The position numbers and the translations under genes were made by a program. A DNA stretch of 33,056 nt, from assembly GCF_022808715.1 (NCBI RefSeq), contig NZ_JAKZKX010000033.1:1-33056 (forward strand). The letters are read 5' to 3'. The notes beneath the pieces are model-generated. The model ran no database searches and had not been told where the DNA came from. It was given only the letters and a program-made list of their open reading frames with translations. This DNA comes from Fundidesulfovibrio agrisoli. Lineage in GTDB: Bacteria > Desulfobacterota > Desulfovibrionia > Desulfovibrionales > Desulfovibrionaceae. Shown here in pieces: positions 1 to 7,450 of this stretch. Every line of letters starts with the position of its first letter. Position 1 is the first letter of the stretch.

Positions 1-318
1 CGGAGGACTTCCAGCGGGAAATCGCCTTCCTGGGCATCAAGGATTCGCCGTCCTACGTGCGCGAGCCCCAAGGCAACGGCATTGCGGAGCGTTTCGTGCG
101 CATCCTCAAGGAAAATCTGCTCTGGGTTCGCCGATTCCAGACGGTCGAGGATCTCCGCCTGGGCCTCCTGGCCTTCAAGGATACCTACAACTGGCAGTGG
201 CGCATCGGCAGGCACGGCTATCGCTCACCGGCCCAGGTGAGGGAAAGACAGAAACTGGAGGTCGCAAAGGCGGCCTGATTTTGGCGGCTAACTGTCCAAG
301 AAACCCTGGACCGCTACA
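1..318 (+). mobile_element. Right-hand part of an IS3-like insertion sequence (left part outside window)
   Basis: The segment carries the C-terminal end of an IS3-type DDE transposase followed by a putative right end. After the transposase stop at 276-278 the sequence runs through tgtccaagaaa and ends in ggaccgctaca at 318. Read in reverse it begins tgtagcggtcc, which resembles IS3-family terminal repeats as I remember them. Immediately after 318, codons homologous to the N-terminal part of an IS1595-type transposase begin, so 318 is a natural junction. The left end and target duplication lie outside the window, so the boundary is inferred. Confidence 0.6.
3..278 (+). CDS. IS3-family transposase OrfB, C-terminal fragment (5' end outside window)
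   Basis: The reading frame is open from the window edge to TGA at 276-278, giving about 91 residues. The stretch NGIAERFVRILKENLLW fits the last catalytic block of the rve integrase core; the glutamate of AERF is the probable third acidic residue of the DDE triad. The segment ATYNWQ-like (here DTYNWQW) with RSPAQVRER near the end matches the usual C-terminal tail of these transposases (an asparagine-rich Y-N-x-x-R region followed by P). A GTG at 57 could be mistaken for the start, but homologous-looking sequence continues upstream of it, so the gene is truncated only by the window edge. It would catalyse cut-and-paste or copy-out movement of its own element. IS3 family is the best fit; other rve-core families are possible. 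Confidence 0.75.
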   Translation, partial: EDFQREIAFLGIKDSPSYVREPQGNGIAERFVRILKENLLWVRRFQTVEDLRLGLLAFKDTYNWQWRIGRHGYRSPAQVRERQKLEVAKAA

Positions 319-974
319 ATCGTTCGAAAATTTCAGAGGCGAAATTTCGCCAGCTCGTGAAGCTCTTTGCCATTGACTTGGATGCCTCACAGATCGCCCA
401 AGTTGCTGGGTTGAACCGGAATACCGTGAATCGCTACCTCACGGCCATCCGGCAGCGGGTGGCCGAATTTTGTGAGCAGGAATCTCCGGTTTTCGGCGAA
501 GTGGAGGTTGACGAGAGCTACTTCGGACCTCGCAGAGTTAAGGGCCAACATGGGCGAGGGGCAGGCTGTAAAACCATAGTTTTCGGCATCTTCAAACGTC
601 AAGGAAAGGTATATACTGAGATCGTGCCGGATTGCAGCCGCAAGACCCTTCAGGCCATAATTCGTGGGCGAGTGGGCCTCGACAGCGTGATCCACTCAGA
701 TGGCTGGCGAGGATACTGGGGGCTCGTTGATCTAGGATATCAAAAGCACTTTCGGGTGAATCACGCCGAAAACGAATTTGCAAACGGACGAAATCATATC
801 AATGGGATAGAAAGCTTCTGGGGATATGCCAAAACCAGGTTGGCTCGATTCAGAGGCATGAAAAAGCACTTGTTTTTGTGGCACTTGAAGGAATGCGAAT
901 TTCGTTTCAATCACAGGGGGCAAGACATCTACAAAGCCCTCCTGAAAATCGTCAGGGCTAGGCCGCTGTTCTAG
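319..974 (+). pseudogene. IS1595-family (ISXO2-like) transposase, 5' end interrupted by the IS3-like element
   Basis: The protein carries an ISXO2-like DDE domain: VDESYFG (first Asp), HSDGWRGY (second Asp) and NHINGIESFWGYAKTRL (the N/E block), followed by a C-terminal FLKEC-like segment (HLKECEFRFNHR). The N-terminal helical region SKISEAKFRQLVKLFAIDLDASQIA is present, but no start codon precedes it: the frame is open back to 279, where it runs into IS3 sequence, and ends at the IS3 stop. Only about the first ten residues of a normal family member seem to be missing. A GTG at 357 could reinitiate, but would lose part of the N-terminal region. The right end of this older element is probably near the tagtcatgaccc just after 974. 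The catalytic residues look intact, so the gene is broken by insertion and not by decay. Confidence 0.75.
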
Positions 975-1063
975 TCATGACCCTTATTTTCATTTCAACA
1001 TCCAAATACTCCAACTCGCAAATGTATCATAAAACCTAGCATACCCCTTTCTCCCACATGAGA

Positions 1064-1107
1064 TATAAAAAACGGCCCCGCGCGCCCTCACAGGCGCGCG
1101 GGGCCGT
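1064..1107 (-). terminator. Intrinsic terminator of valS
   Basis: A perfect 15-bp inverted repeat (1072-1086 with 1093-1107, 6-nt loop ctcaca) is flanked on its left by a run of A on the plus strand, which is a U-tract for minus-strand transcripts. It starts 25 nt beyond the valS stop codon. It also separates valS from the IS sequences. Confidence 0.9.
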
Positions 1108-1131
1108 CTTCATTTCCAATCAGGTTCACTG

Positions 1132-3783
1132 CTAGCTCTTGAGCGTCTCGATCCTGCCTTTCAGCTCTTCCAGCTTGGCCACCTTGCCGCGCAGCATCTC
1201 GTCCTTCTCGCGCTCCTTGGCCACCACCTCGGCGGGGGCCTTGGCGGTGAAGTCCTCGTTGGCCAGCTTGCGGGCCACGATCTCGGCTTCCTTGGCGGTC
1301 TTGGCCAGCTCCTTGTTCAGGCGGGCCAGCTCCGCGTCGAAGTCCACGGCTCCGGCCAGGGGCACGAACACGGCGTTGCCGCCCGCGGCCGCGCTGGCCG
1401 AGGCCTTGGGCGCGGTGACGTCCGGCCCGGCGGTGAAGCTGCCCAGGCGCGCCAGCAGCGTGATCAGGCGCTCGTTATCGCGCAGCATGGCCAGGTCGGC
1501 CGGATCGGCGGTGCGCACCAGGCAATCGAGCTTCAAGGCCGGGCTGATGGACAGCTCCGAGCGGATGTTGCGCACGCTGACCACCACCTCCTGCAGCAAG
1601 CTCATCATGGCCACGGCCTGGGGCTTCACGTGCTGGGGGCGGGCGGCGGGATAGGGCACCTTGGAGATGTCCTTCTGGGCGTGGCCGGGCAGGTGGCTCC
1701 AGATCTCCTGGGTGACGAAGGGCATGATGGGGTGCAAGAGCACCAGCAGCTCGGAGAGCACGGTCCACAGGCACTGCTGGGCCTGGGCCTTGGCGGCCTC
1801 GTCCTCGCCCGACAGGTCGGACTTGGCGGCCTCCAGGTACCAGTCGCAGAACTCCAGCCACAGGAAGGAGTAGAGCCCCTGGGCCGCCTCGTTGAAGCGG
1901 TAGTCCTGGATGGCGGCGCTGGTGGCCTGCTTCATCTCCTCCAGACGGTGGAGGATCCAGGCGTGATGCAGGGGCAGCTCGCCGTCCAGGGGGACGCCGG
2001 GAAGCTCCTGGGGCAGGTTCATCAGGCTGAAGCGGGCCGCGTTCCAGAGCTTGTTGACGAAGTGGCGGTAGCCCTCGATGCGCTCCTCGGAGAGCTTGAT
2101 GTCGCGCCCCATGGCCGCGAAGGCAGTGAGGGTGAAGCGCAGGGCGTCGGTGCCGAACTTGTCGATCATTATCAGGGGGTCGATGACGTTGCCCGTGGAC
2201 TTGGACATCTTCTTGCCCTCGGCGTCGCGCACCAGGGCGTGGATGTACACGTGCCTGAAGGGCACCTCGTCCATGAAGTGCAGGCCCATCATCATCATGC
2301 GGGCCACCCAGAAGAAGAGGATGTCGAAGGCCGTGACCAGCACCGAGGTGGGGTAGAAGGCCTTGAGCTCCGGGGTCTTGTCCGGCCAGCCCAGGGTGGA
2401 GAAGGGCCACAGCGCGGAGGAGAACCAGGTGTCGAGCACGTCCGGGTCCTGCTGGAGGGCGCCGCCGCAGTCGCAGGCGGCGGGGTCCTGCCGGGCCACG
2501 ATGAGCTTGCCGCAGGCCTGGCAGGTCCAGGCCGGGATGCGGTGGCCCCACCAGATCTGGCGGGAGATGCACCAGTCGCGGATGTTGTCGAGCCAGTGGT
2601 AGTAGGTGGTGGTCCACTGCTCGGGATAGATCTGGGTGCGCCCGGTCTCCACGGCGGCGCGGGCCACCTCGGCCAGGGGCCCGGCCTTGACGAACCACTG
2701 GGGCGAGACGTGGGGCTCCACAACGGTCTTGCAGCGGTAGCACTCGCCCACGGAGTGGTCGTGCTCCTCCACGGAGACGAGCAGGCCCTGCTCCTTCAAG
2801 TCCTCCACGACCTTCTTGCGGCAGGCCTCGCGGGAGAGACCCTGGTAGGCGGCTCCGGCGGCGGCGTTCATGTTCCCCTCGCCGTCCATGACCTGGAGGA
2901 TCTCCAGGTTGTGGCGGCGGCCCAGGTCGAAGTCGTTCATGTCGTGGGCGGGGGTGACTTTGAGCGCGCCCGTGCCGAACTCGCGGTCCACGTAGGCGTC
3001 GGCGATCACCGGGATCTCGCGGCCCACCAGGGGCAGCTTGACCATCTTGCCCACGAAGGCGGCGTAGCGCTCGTCCTCGGGGTGCACGGCCACGGCCGTG
3101 TCGCCGAGCAGCGTCTCGGGGCGGGTGGTGGCCACGATGAGCTCGCCCGAGCCGTCGGCCAGCACGTAGCGCAGCTGGTAGAGCGCGCCCTTCTTGGGGC
3201 TGTGCTCCACTTCCAGGTCCGCCAGGGCGGTCTGGCAGCGGGGGCACCAGTTGATGATGTAGTCGCCCTTGTAGATCAGGCCCTCTTCGTAGAGGCGCAC
3301 GAAAACCTCGCGCACCGCCTTGGAGAGGCCCTCGTCCATGGTGAAGCGCTCGCGGGTCCAGTCGACGCTGGCGCCCATGCGCCTGATCTGGTTGAGGATC
3401 TTGCCGCCGTATTCCTTGCGCCATTCCCAGACCCTCTCGATGAAGGCCTCGCGGCCCAGCTCGTGGCGGGAGGAGCCCTCCTTGGCCAGGGCGCGCTCCA
3501 CCACGTTCTGGGTGGCGATGCCCGCGTGGTCGGTGCCGGGCACCCAGAGCACCTTGCGGCCCAGCTGGCGCATGTGGCGGCAGAGGATGTCCTGCACGGT
3601 GAGGTTCAGGGCGTGGCCCATGTGCAGGGTGCCGGTGACGTTGGGCGGCGGGATGACTATGGAAAACGGGTCGCCATCGGCGTCGGGATCGGCGGTTCCG
3701 GCCCCGGACTCGGCCCAAAACGAAAGCCAGCGGGCTTCGACGTCGACAGGTTCGTAGCCCTTGGCCAGTGTGGTATCAGACAT
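1132..3783 (-). CDS. valS: Valyl-tRNA synthetase
   Basis: Class Ia aminoacyl-tRNA synthetase that charges tRNA-Val in the cytoplasm, with an editing domain that removes mischarged threonine. The 883-residue protein has the HIGH-type signature HMGH at 54-57 after PPNVTGT, and KMSKS near 525-529. Between them lies the editing insert (ATTRPETLLGDTAVAVHP). Cysteine pairs (CPRC, CYRC, CQAC, CDC) suggest zinc-binding knuckles. The C-terminus is a charged helical arm rich in A, E and K, typical of the ValS coiled coil. I chose the ATG at 3783 because AAGGAG lies 8 nt upstream; an in-frame start at 3813 would add ten unconserved-looking residues and lacks such a site. The gene stands alone, with its own promoter and terminator, divergent from the next gene. 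Confidence 0.98.
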   Translation of the reverse strand: MSDTTLAKGYEPVDVEARWLSFWAESGAGTADPDADGDPFSIVIPPPNVTGTLHMGHALNLTVQDILCRHMRQLGRKVLWVPGTDHAGIATQNVVERALAKEGSSRHELGREAFIERVWEWRKEYGGKILNQIRRMGASVDWTRERFTMDEGLSKAVREVFVRLYEEGLIYKGDYIINWCPRCQTALADLEVEHSPKKGALYQLRYVLADGSGELIVATTRPETLLGDTAVAVHPEDERYAAFVGKMVKLPLVGREIPVIADAYVDREFGTGALKVTPAHDMNDFDLGRRHNLEILQVMDGEGNMNAAAGAAYQGLSREACRKKVVEDLKEQGLLVSVEEHDHSVGECYRCKTVVEPHVSPQWFVKAGPLAEVARAAVETGRTQIYPEQWTTTYYHWLDNIRDWCISRQIWWGHRIPAWTCQACGKLIVARQDPAACDCGGALQQDPDVLDTWFSSALWPFSTLGWPDKTPELKAFYPTSVLVTAFDILFFWVARMMMMGLHFMDEVPFRHVYIHALVRDAEGKKMSKSTGNVIDPLIMIDKFGTDALRFTLTAFAAMGRDIKLSEERIEGYRHFVNKLWNAARFSLMNLPQELPGVPLDGELPLHHAWILHRLEEMKQATSAAIQDYRFNEAAQGLYSFLWLEFCDWYLEAAKSDLSGEDEAAKAQAQQCLWTVLSELLVLLHPIMPFVTQEIWSHLPGHAQKDISKVPYPAARPQHVKPQAVAMMSLLQEVVVSVRNIRSELSISPALKLDCLVRTADPADLAMLRDNERLITLLARLGSFTAGPDVTAPKASASAAAGGNAVFVPLAGAVDFDAELARLNKELAKTAKEAEIVARKLANEDFTAKAPAEVVAKEREKDEMLRGKVAKLEELKGRIETLKS

Positions 3784-3809
3784 GAAATCGGCTCCTTTTC
3801 GGTGGCGGC

Positions 3810-3838
3810 GCAATACTCTTTTTTCGCGCCGTTGTCAT
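3810..3838 (-). promoter_or_regulatory. Putative sigma-70 promoter of valS
   Basis: On the minus strand ATGACA (5 of 6 matches to the -35 consensus) and TATTGC (3 of 6 to -10) are separated by 17 nt. Transcription would start about 20 nt before the chosen valS ATG. Inferred from sequence alone. Confidence 0.4.
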
Positions 3839-3924
3839 CTCCGCCACCCTGGAGGGCGCTTACACGCGGGGATAATGGACTTTCCGGCGTTGTGTCCGCC
3901 GGGCGGATGGGGCACAAGGGGCGC

Positions 3925-5157
3925 ATGATTCACGTGCTCTGGGACGAGGCCCACCTGTGGGGCGTGCTGCTCATCCGGGCGCTTGAGGCCTGGGGCCTGC
4001 CCGCGCGCCTGGTGCGCGCCCACGAGCTGGCCGGGGGGCTCTTGCGGCGCGAGGCCCCCGCGCTCTTGGCCGTGCCCGGCGGGTTCGCCAGCCGCAAGGC
4101 CGCCTGCCTGGGCCCCGCAGGCCTGGAGGCCGTGCGCGACTACGTGCGCGGCGGCGGCAGCTACCTGGGCATCTGCGGCGGCGCGGGCCTGGGCCTCACG
4201 GTGCCGGGCGGGCTGGCCCTGTGCCCCTGGACGCGCGAGCCCTTCGCCCACCGGCTGCAGCACTTCGCCTCCGGCAACGTGGAGCTGCTGCCACAGGCCG
4301 GACCCTACACCCCCGCAGGGCTGAGCGAGCCCCTGGCCCCGGTCTGGTGGCCCGCCGCGTTCCGGCCCCACGGCCCGGGCGTGAGCGTGGTGGCCGCCTA
4401 CGGCCGCCCCGGCCCGGGCTTCATGATGGCGGACATCCCGCTCTCCCTGGTGCCCGGCCAGGCCCTGGAGGACTGGGAGGCACTCTACGGCGTGCGCCTG
4501 GCCCCGGCCTTCTCCCCGGGCGATCCCTGCATCGTTGCCGGGGAGTTCGGCAAGGGGCGCTATGTGCTCTCCCACGCGCACCTGGAAACGCCCCAATCCC
4601 CGGCGGCCAACCTCTGGCTGGGGCACATCCTGGCGGAGCTGGCTGGCGTGCCCGCGCCGTCAACCCCGGCCCCGGCCTGGGCCATCGGCGAAGGCGTGCC
4701 CGCCTGGGACGACCCCCTGCTGGACCGGGCCATGGAGCTGATGCTGGGCGTGGTGGAGTTGGGCATCGCCCATGGGCTGTTGGCTTGGCGCGAGCCCTGG
4801 CTGCTTGGCTGGCGGCAGGGCCTGCCCGGAGCGCAGCTCTCGGGCATCCTGGCCATGCTGGATCATGCCCGCAGGCTCGCCCCCTCGGAGGCCTCGCGCA
4901 AGCACCTGGACCGCAAGCGGGAGGATCTGGCCCGCCACGTGGAGCTCTTGGGCAAGGGGCTCTCGGGATACCTGCTGGCCGAGCGCCTGGCGCTGAGCCT
5001 CATGCGGGTGGACCCTGAGGCAGTGCCCGAGCGCGGCCTCAAGGAAGCCCGTTTCACCCTGTTCGGCCCCCCGCCCGGAGCAGGCGGAACCGCTGGCGGA
5101 TTGTGCGGCCGGGTGCTCTCCGTATTGGAGGACTGCATCTGCCTCACTCAGGGTTGA
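3925..5157 (+). CDS. Uncharacterised BPL_N / glutamine-amidotransferase-like protein
   Basis: The 410-residue protein begins with a flavodoxin-like class I amidotransferase fold of the kind named BPL_N: MIHVLWDEAHLWG, then LLAVPGGFASRKA at about 47-60 and a nucleophile-elbow-like YLGICGGAGLGL with Cys84. Such domains occur at the N-terminus of some biotin protein ligases, but no ligase catalytic domain follows here. A segment at about 215-235 (CIVAGEFGKGRYVLSHAHLETP) resembles the end of an amidotransferase-type domain, and the C-terminal 170 residues are helical and unrecognised. No partner enzyme is adjacent, so substrate and function are unknown. The start at 3925 is preceded closely by aagggg; an ATG at 3907 would add six residues and cannot be excluded. 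No signal peptide is visible, so it is probably cytoplasmic. Confidence 0.75.
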   Translation: MIHVLWDEAHLWGVLLIRALEAWGLPARLVRAHELAGGLLRREAPALLAVPGGFASRKAACLGPAGLEAVRDYVRGGGSYLGICGGAGLGLTVPGGLALCPWTREPFAHRLQHFASGNVELLPQAGPYTPAGLSEPLAPVWWPAAFRPHGPGVSVVAAYGRPGPGFMMADIPLSLVPGQALEDWEALYGVRLAPAFSPGDPCIVAGEFGKGRYVLSHAHLETPQSPAANLWLGHILAELAGVPAPSTPAPAWAIGEGVPAWDDPLLDRAMELMLGVVELGIAHGLLAWREPWLLGWRQGLPGAQLSGILAMLDHARRLAPSEASRKHLDRKREDLARHVELLGKGLSGYLLAERLALSLMRVDPEAVPERGLKEARFTLFGPPPGAGGTAGGLCGRVLSVLEDCICLTQG

Positions 5158-5182
5158 CACAAGGGCGAACACGGCCCGCAGC

Positions 5183-5211
5183 TTGACTTCCGGGGGGGTC
5201 TGGCCTACTCG
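5183..5211 (+). promoter_or_regulatory. Possible sigma-70 promoter for the cysteine-rich protein gene
   Basis: TTGACT at 5183-5188 and TACTCG at 5206-5211 are 17 nt apart, just upstream of the start at 5230. The -10 is weak, and a leader of only about 12 nt would result. Confidence 0.3.
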
Positions 5212-5229
5212 CACAGCCTGGAGCACACA

Positions 5230-5556
5230 ATGAGACACACCTTCGCCTTCCTCACGGTTCTGATGCTCTGCGCCAGCCTGGCAACCGCCCAGGTCACCGT
5301 CACGCTGCCTTCGCAGAACCAGGTCACGGTCAACACCCTGCCCCCCATCGGCACGTGTTTCATCTGCGACTGCAACTCGACGAACCTGGAGTGCACGACC
5401 GCGTGCCAGTCCATCACCGAGTTCACACGCCGCCAGCAGTGCGATGCCACCTGCGGCCAGAACCTGGCCACCTGCCTGCAGAACGCCCAGACGCTGCAGC
5501 GCGCAGTGGATGACCAGCGCGCCGCCGCGCTCTCGACCTCGACGAAGACGCAATAA
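5230..5556 (+). CDS. Small secreted cysteine-rich protein, unknown function
   Basis: The 108-residue product has a clear Sec signal peptide (residues 1-20, hydrophobic FAFLTVLMLCASLA, cleavage after ATA). The mature part carries eight cysteines at 43, 46, 48, 55, 59, 71, 75 and 82. The first three form CFICDC; the next four form two CX3C motifs separated by 11 residues, a pattern that suggests a disulfide-stapled helical hairpin. The C-terminal third is helical and cysteine-free. A ggag at 5220-5223 sits 6 nt before the ATG, and a strong terminator follows. I do not recognise the family. An even number of mature cysteines fits full disulfide pairing in the periplasm, or metal binding through CFICDC; neither is shown. 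Confidence 0.75.
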   Translation: MRHTFAFLTVLMLCASLATAQVTVTLPSQNQVTVNTLPPIGTCFICDCNSTNLECTTACQSITEFTRRQQCDATCGQNLATCLQNAQTLQRAVDDQRAAALSTSTKTQ

Positions 5557-5583
5557 GGCGGACGAACGGATGCTTTTCAATGA

Positions 5584-5614
5584 GGCGGCCACCGGACAGG
5601 TGGCCGCCTTTTTT
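5584..5614 (+). terminator. Intrinsic terminator after the cysteine-rich protein gene
   Basis: A perfect 10-bp stem (5584-5593 with 5599-5608, 5-nt loop) is followed by six T residues. It lies 28 nt after the stop codon. Confidence 0.92.
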
Positions 5615-5681
5615 CTTTCCGCTGTAAGCTGTGTGCTGTGGATACAATTCCAGACAACCCTAACAACGCAGAAGAGATGTT

Positions 5682-5972
5682 ATGAAACTCATCATCCCTC
5701 AGCCCCGCCTATACTACTCCAACGGCGATGAAGACTTTCTCTTCCACTGGCTGAAATGGATCGCGGAAGGGAAGGATGCTATCTTGTGCGATGGCGGAGT
5801 GGAAATTACCCTGAATGACCCCGTCGACGACGCCAGCCTCAGGGAGTTGATCGGACTGATGGCCCGGTACTCGCTGGACATGAAGTGCCTGAAGCCTCTA
5901 CGCACCGCACAAAATGAGCACTGGTTCGCAGACCCTATGGCATACTGGCACAAATCAGTGTTCGGCAGTTAA
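5682..5972 (+). CDS. Hypothetical protein, 96 aa
   Basis: A small soluble, acidic to neutral protein rich in aromatic residues (FLFHWLKWI at 19-27, EHWFADPMAYWH at 79-90). It has no signal peptide or membrane segment. The layout of short strands and helices with an invariant-looking YYSNGDE near the start recalls small immunity-type proteins, but I do not recognise the family and no toxin gene is adjacent. Start ATG 5682 is preceded by a purine-rich agaagagatg. Base use is visibly richer in A and T than the surrounding genes, which suggests separate ancestry. It is insulated upstream by the terminator at 5584-5614. Confidence 0.65.
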   Translation: MKLIIPQPRLYYSNGDEDFLFHWLKWIAEGKDAILCDGGVEITLNDPVDDASLRELIGLMARYSLDMKCLKPLRTAQNEHWFADPMAYWHKSVFGS

Positions 5973-6135
5973 AGCAGCGACTCTGCATTCATAAAAACAA
6001 CGTTCGTTAATGAACGGCCTTCTGGCGAATGCCAAGCAAAGCTGATACCGTCCTTCGAAATCATGATGAGGCACTACACGAGCACTCAAACCATGTAACC
6101 AACCAGTGGCATCCCAAAAAGCGGCTTTTCAAAGA

Positions 6136-6651
6136 ATGAACATCACAAGCACTCCAAACATACTCCTCATACTCCTCGCAATATGTTTTGTATTGGAACA
6201 AATCAGCTGCCTCTTTCCAGGAACATTCGCCTACAAATTCGGAATCACCGTTCATTCAAGCATCATTGCGCCCATCTCTCCCGACAGTTGGAGAATTCTC
6301 GAATGCTACCATGAGAAATTGAAGATCTCCATGCGCGGGGACATCATCTATATCAGGCGTCGCTACCCACCACTCACATGGGGTTGGACTCCATTTGTTG
6401 CCGTTGTGGCAACGGACTCTCAAGGCGACACCCTCAGAATCAAAGCCTGCCCTGTTTCCGCAGTGATCTGGCTGTCCATGGCCGTATTTTCACTGTTAAA
6501 TGGCCTAGTGAACTCCAGCACCGTGGCGGGCATTGCAATTGGGATTCTGGGCAGTCTTTTGGTGATTGGCGGCGGGTATACCCTTTACACATGGTTCTCC
6601 CAGCCGGTCTTCCGGCTGTTCGATGTACTCGGCAAGCGATCTCCGCAGTAA
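6136..6651 (+). CDS. Hypothetical membrane protein, 171 aa
   Basis: Three hydrophobic segments are visible: one near the N-terminus (ILLILLAICFVLEQI), then a hairpin of two near the C-terminus (VIWLSMAVFSLLNGL and GIAIGILGSLLVIGGGY). Between them is a region of about 90 residues with charged segments that would face one side of the membrane. ATG 6136 is the likely start; a GTG at 6106 would add ten residues and has no better ribosome site. Like its upstream neighbour it is AT-richer than the rest of the window. I do not recognise the family. It could be an orphan acquired together with the 96-residue protein gene. Confidence 0.6.
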   Translation: MNITSTPNILLILLAICFVLEQISCLFPGTFAYKFGITVHSSIIAPISPDSWRILECYHEKLKISMRGDIIYIRRRYPPLTWGWTPFVAVVATDSQGDTLRIKACPVSAVIWLSMAVFSLLNGLVNSSTVAGIAIGILGSLLVIGGGYTLYTWFSQPVFRLFDVLGKRSPQ

Positions 6652-6789
6652 TCGTCCTCACTGAACCAGCGGTTCGGCATCCGGCAAGTTCGAACACGGG
6701 GCCTCACATGCTCGGAAGGCCGGGAGGACGTGCAGCGGGGCGAATGTCCTCTGCCCACCGGCACCATGTCTGTTTGAAAATCAGCCCAA

Positions 6790-6821
6790 AATGAAAAGGG
6801 GCGCCCGCAACGGACGCCCCT
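6790..6821 (-). terminator. Intrinsic terminator of ahbB
   Basis: A stem of about 11 bp with one mismatch (6797-6807 with 6811-6821, loop caa) is followed on the minus strand by TTTTCATTTT. It starts about 20 nt after the ahbB stop. Confidence 0.8.
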
Positions 6822-6843
6822 GACACTCATATCCCCGCCGCGC

Positions 6844-7323
6844 CTAGAAATAGCGCATGCTGGTCTTCTTGAACTCTTTCCTGCTCTTGAGCACGTCGTA
6901 CTCCTCCAGCCCGCTGAGCCGGGCCAGCTCGGCCACGGTCTGCGCGCACTCCTCCGGGGTCTTGGCGTGCACCATCGTGTACAGGTTGTACGGCCAGTCC
7001 ATGCAGTTCACCCGGTGGTAGCAGTGCGAAATCTCCGGCCGGGCGGCCATGAAGGCCCCCATGCGGGCCATGTCCTCGTCGTCCACATACCAGGCCACCA
7101 TGGCGTTGGAGCCGTACCCGGCCTTCTGGTGGCGCAGGGTGGCCCCGAAGCGCCTGATCTCGCCGCGCTGCTTCATGCCGCGCACCAGCTCCAGCACTTC
7201 CTCCTGGCTCGCGCCCGCCTGCCTCGCCACCTCGGCGAAGGGTTCGGGCACATCGGGCAGGTCGCCCTGCACCAGCGCCAGGATGCGCCGCTGCGTTTCC
7301 GTGAACTGCTTGGCTCCGCTCAT
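6844..7323 (-). CDS. ahbB: Siroheme decarboxylase subunit, AhbB type (Lrp/AsnC-fold)
   Basis: In the alternative heme pathway of sulfate reducers and archaea, AhbA and AhbB together decarboxylate siroheme to 12,18-didecarboxysiroheme in the cytoplasm. The 159-residue protein has an AsnC-like winged-helix region (about 8-60, ending in RRFGATLRHQ) and an effector-type domain with EISHCYHR (His100, His103) and WPYNLYTMVH, a pattern typical of this enzyme family and not of true Lrp regulators. The C-terminal KKTSMRYF also fits. The start at 7323 has AAGGAG 6 nt upstream. No ahbA partner is in the window. It is divergent from gpsA. A transcription regulator annotation would be the usual mistake; assignment to the B rather than A subunit is from recognition. 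Confidence 0.8.
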   Translation of the reverse strand: MSGAKQFTETQRRILALVQGDLPDVPEPFAEVARQAGASQEEVLELVRGMKQRGEIRRFGATLRHQKAGYGSNAMVAWYVDDEDMARMGAFMAARPEISHCYHRVNCMDWPYNLYTMVHAKTPEECAQTVAELARLSGLEEYDVLKSRKEFKKTSMRYF

Positions 7324-7343
7324 TTCATCTCCTTTCGACCCTA

Positions 7344-7371
7344 CGGATAACGGCTTTATCTCTAGCGGCAA
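7344..7371 (-). promoter_or_regulatory. Possible promoter of ahbB
   Basis: On the minus strand TTGCCG and TATCCG are spaced by 16 nt, upstream of the ahbB ribosome site. Both hexamers are partial matches. Confidence 0.3.
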
Positions 7372-7450
7372 CCTGTGCTACTGGCAATCCCGGCGGGGCG
7401 GCCTGGGCAACCCTGCGTCAAGCTTCCCGCCAATACTTCAGGAGCCTCCC

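Noticed and set aside
1630-3780. Very long open frame on the plus strand opposite valS, fused in frame to the BPL_N gene
   Set aside because: It is the antisense shadow of valS in GC-rich DNA; its composition is G/H/L/A-rich without domains, and valS motifs on the other strand are complete. Only the part from about 3925 is a real gene.
6001-6016. Palindrome cgttc-gttaat-gaacg between the two orphan genes as an operator or terminator
   Set aside because: Only 5-bp arms and no U-tract; too short to support a claim.
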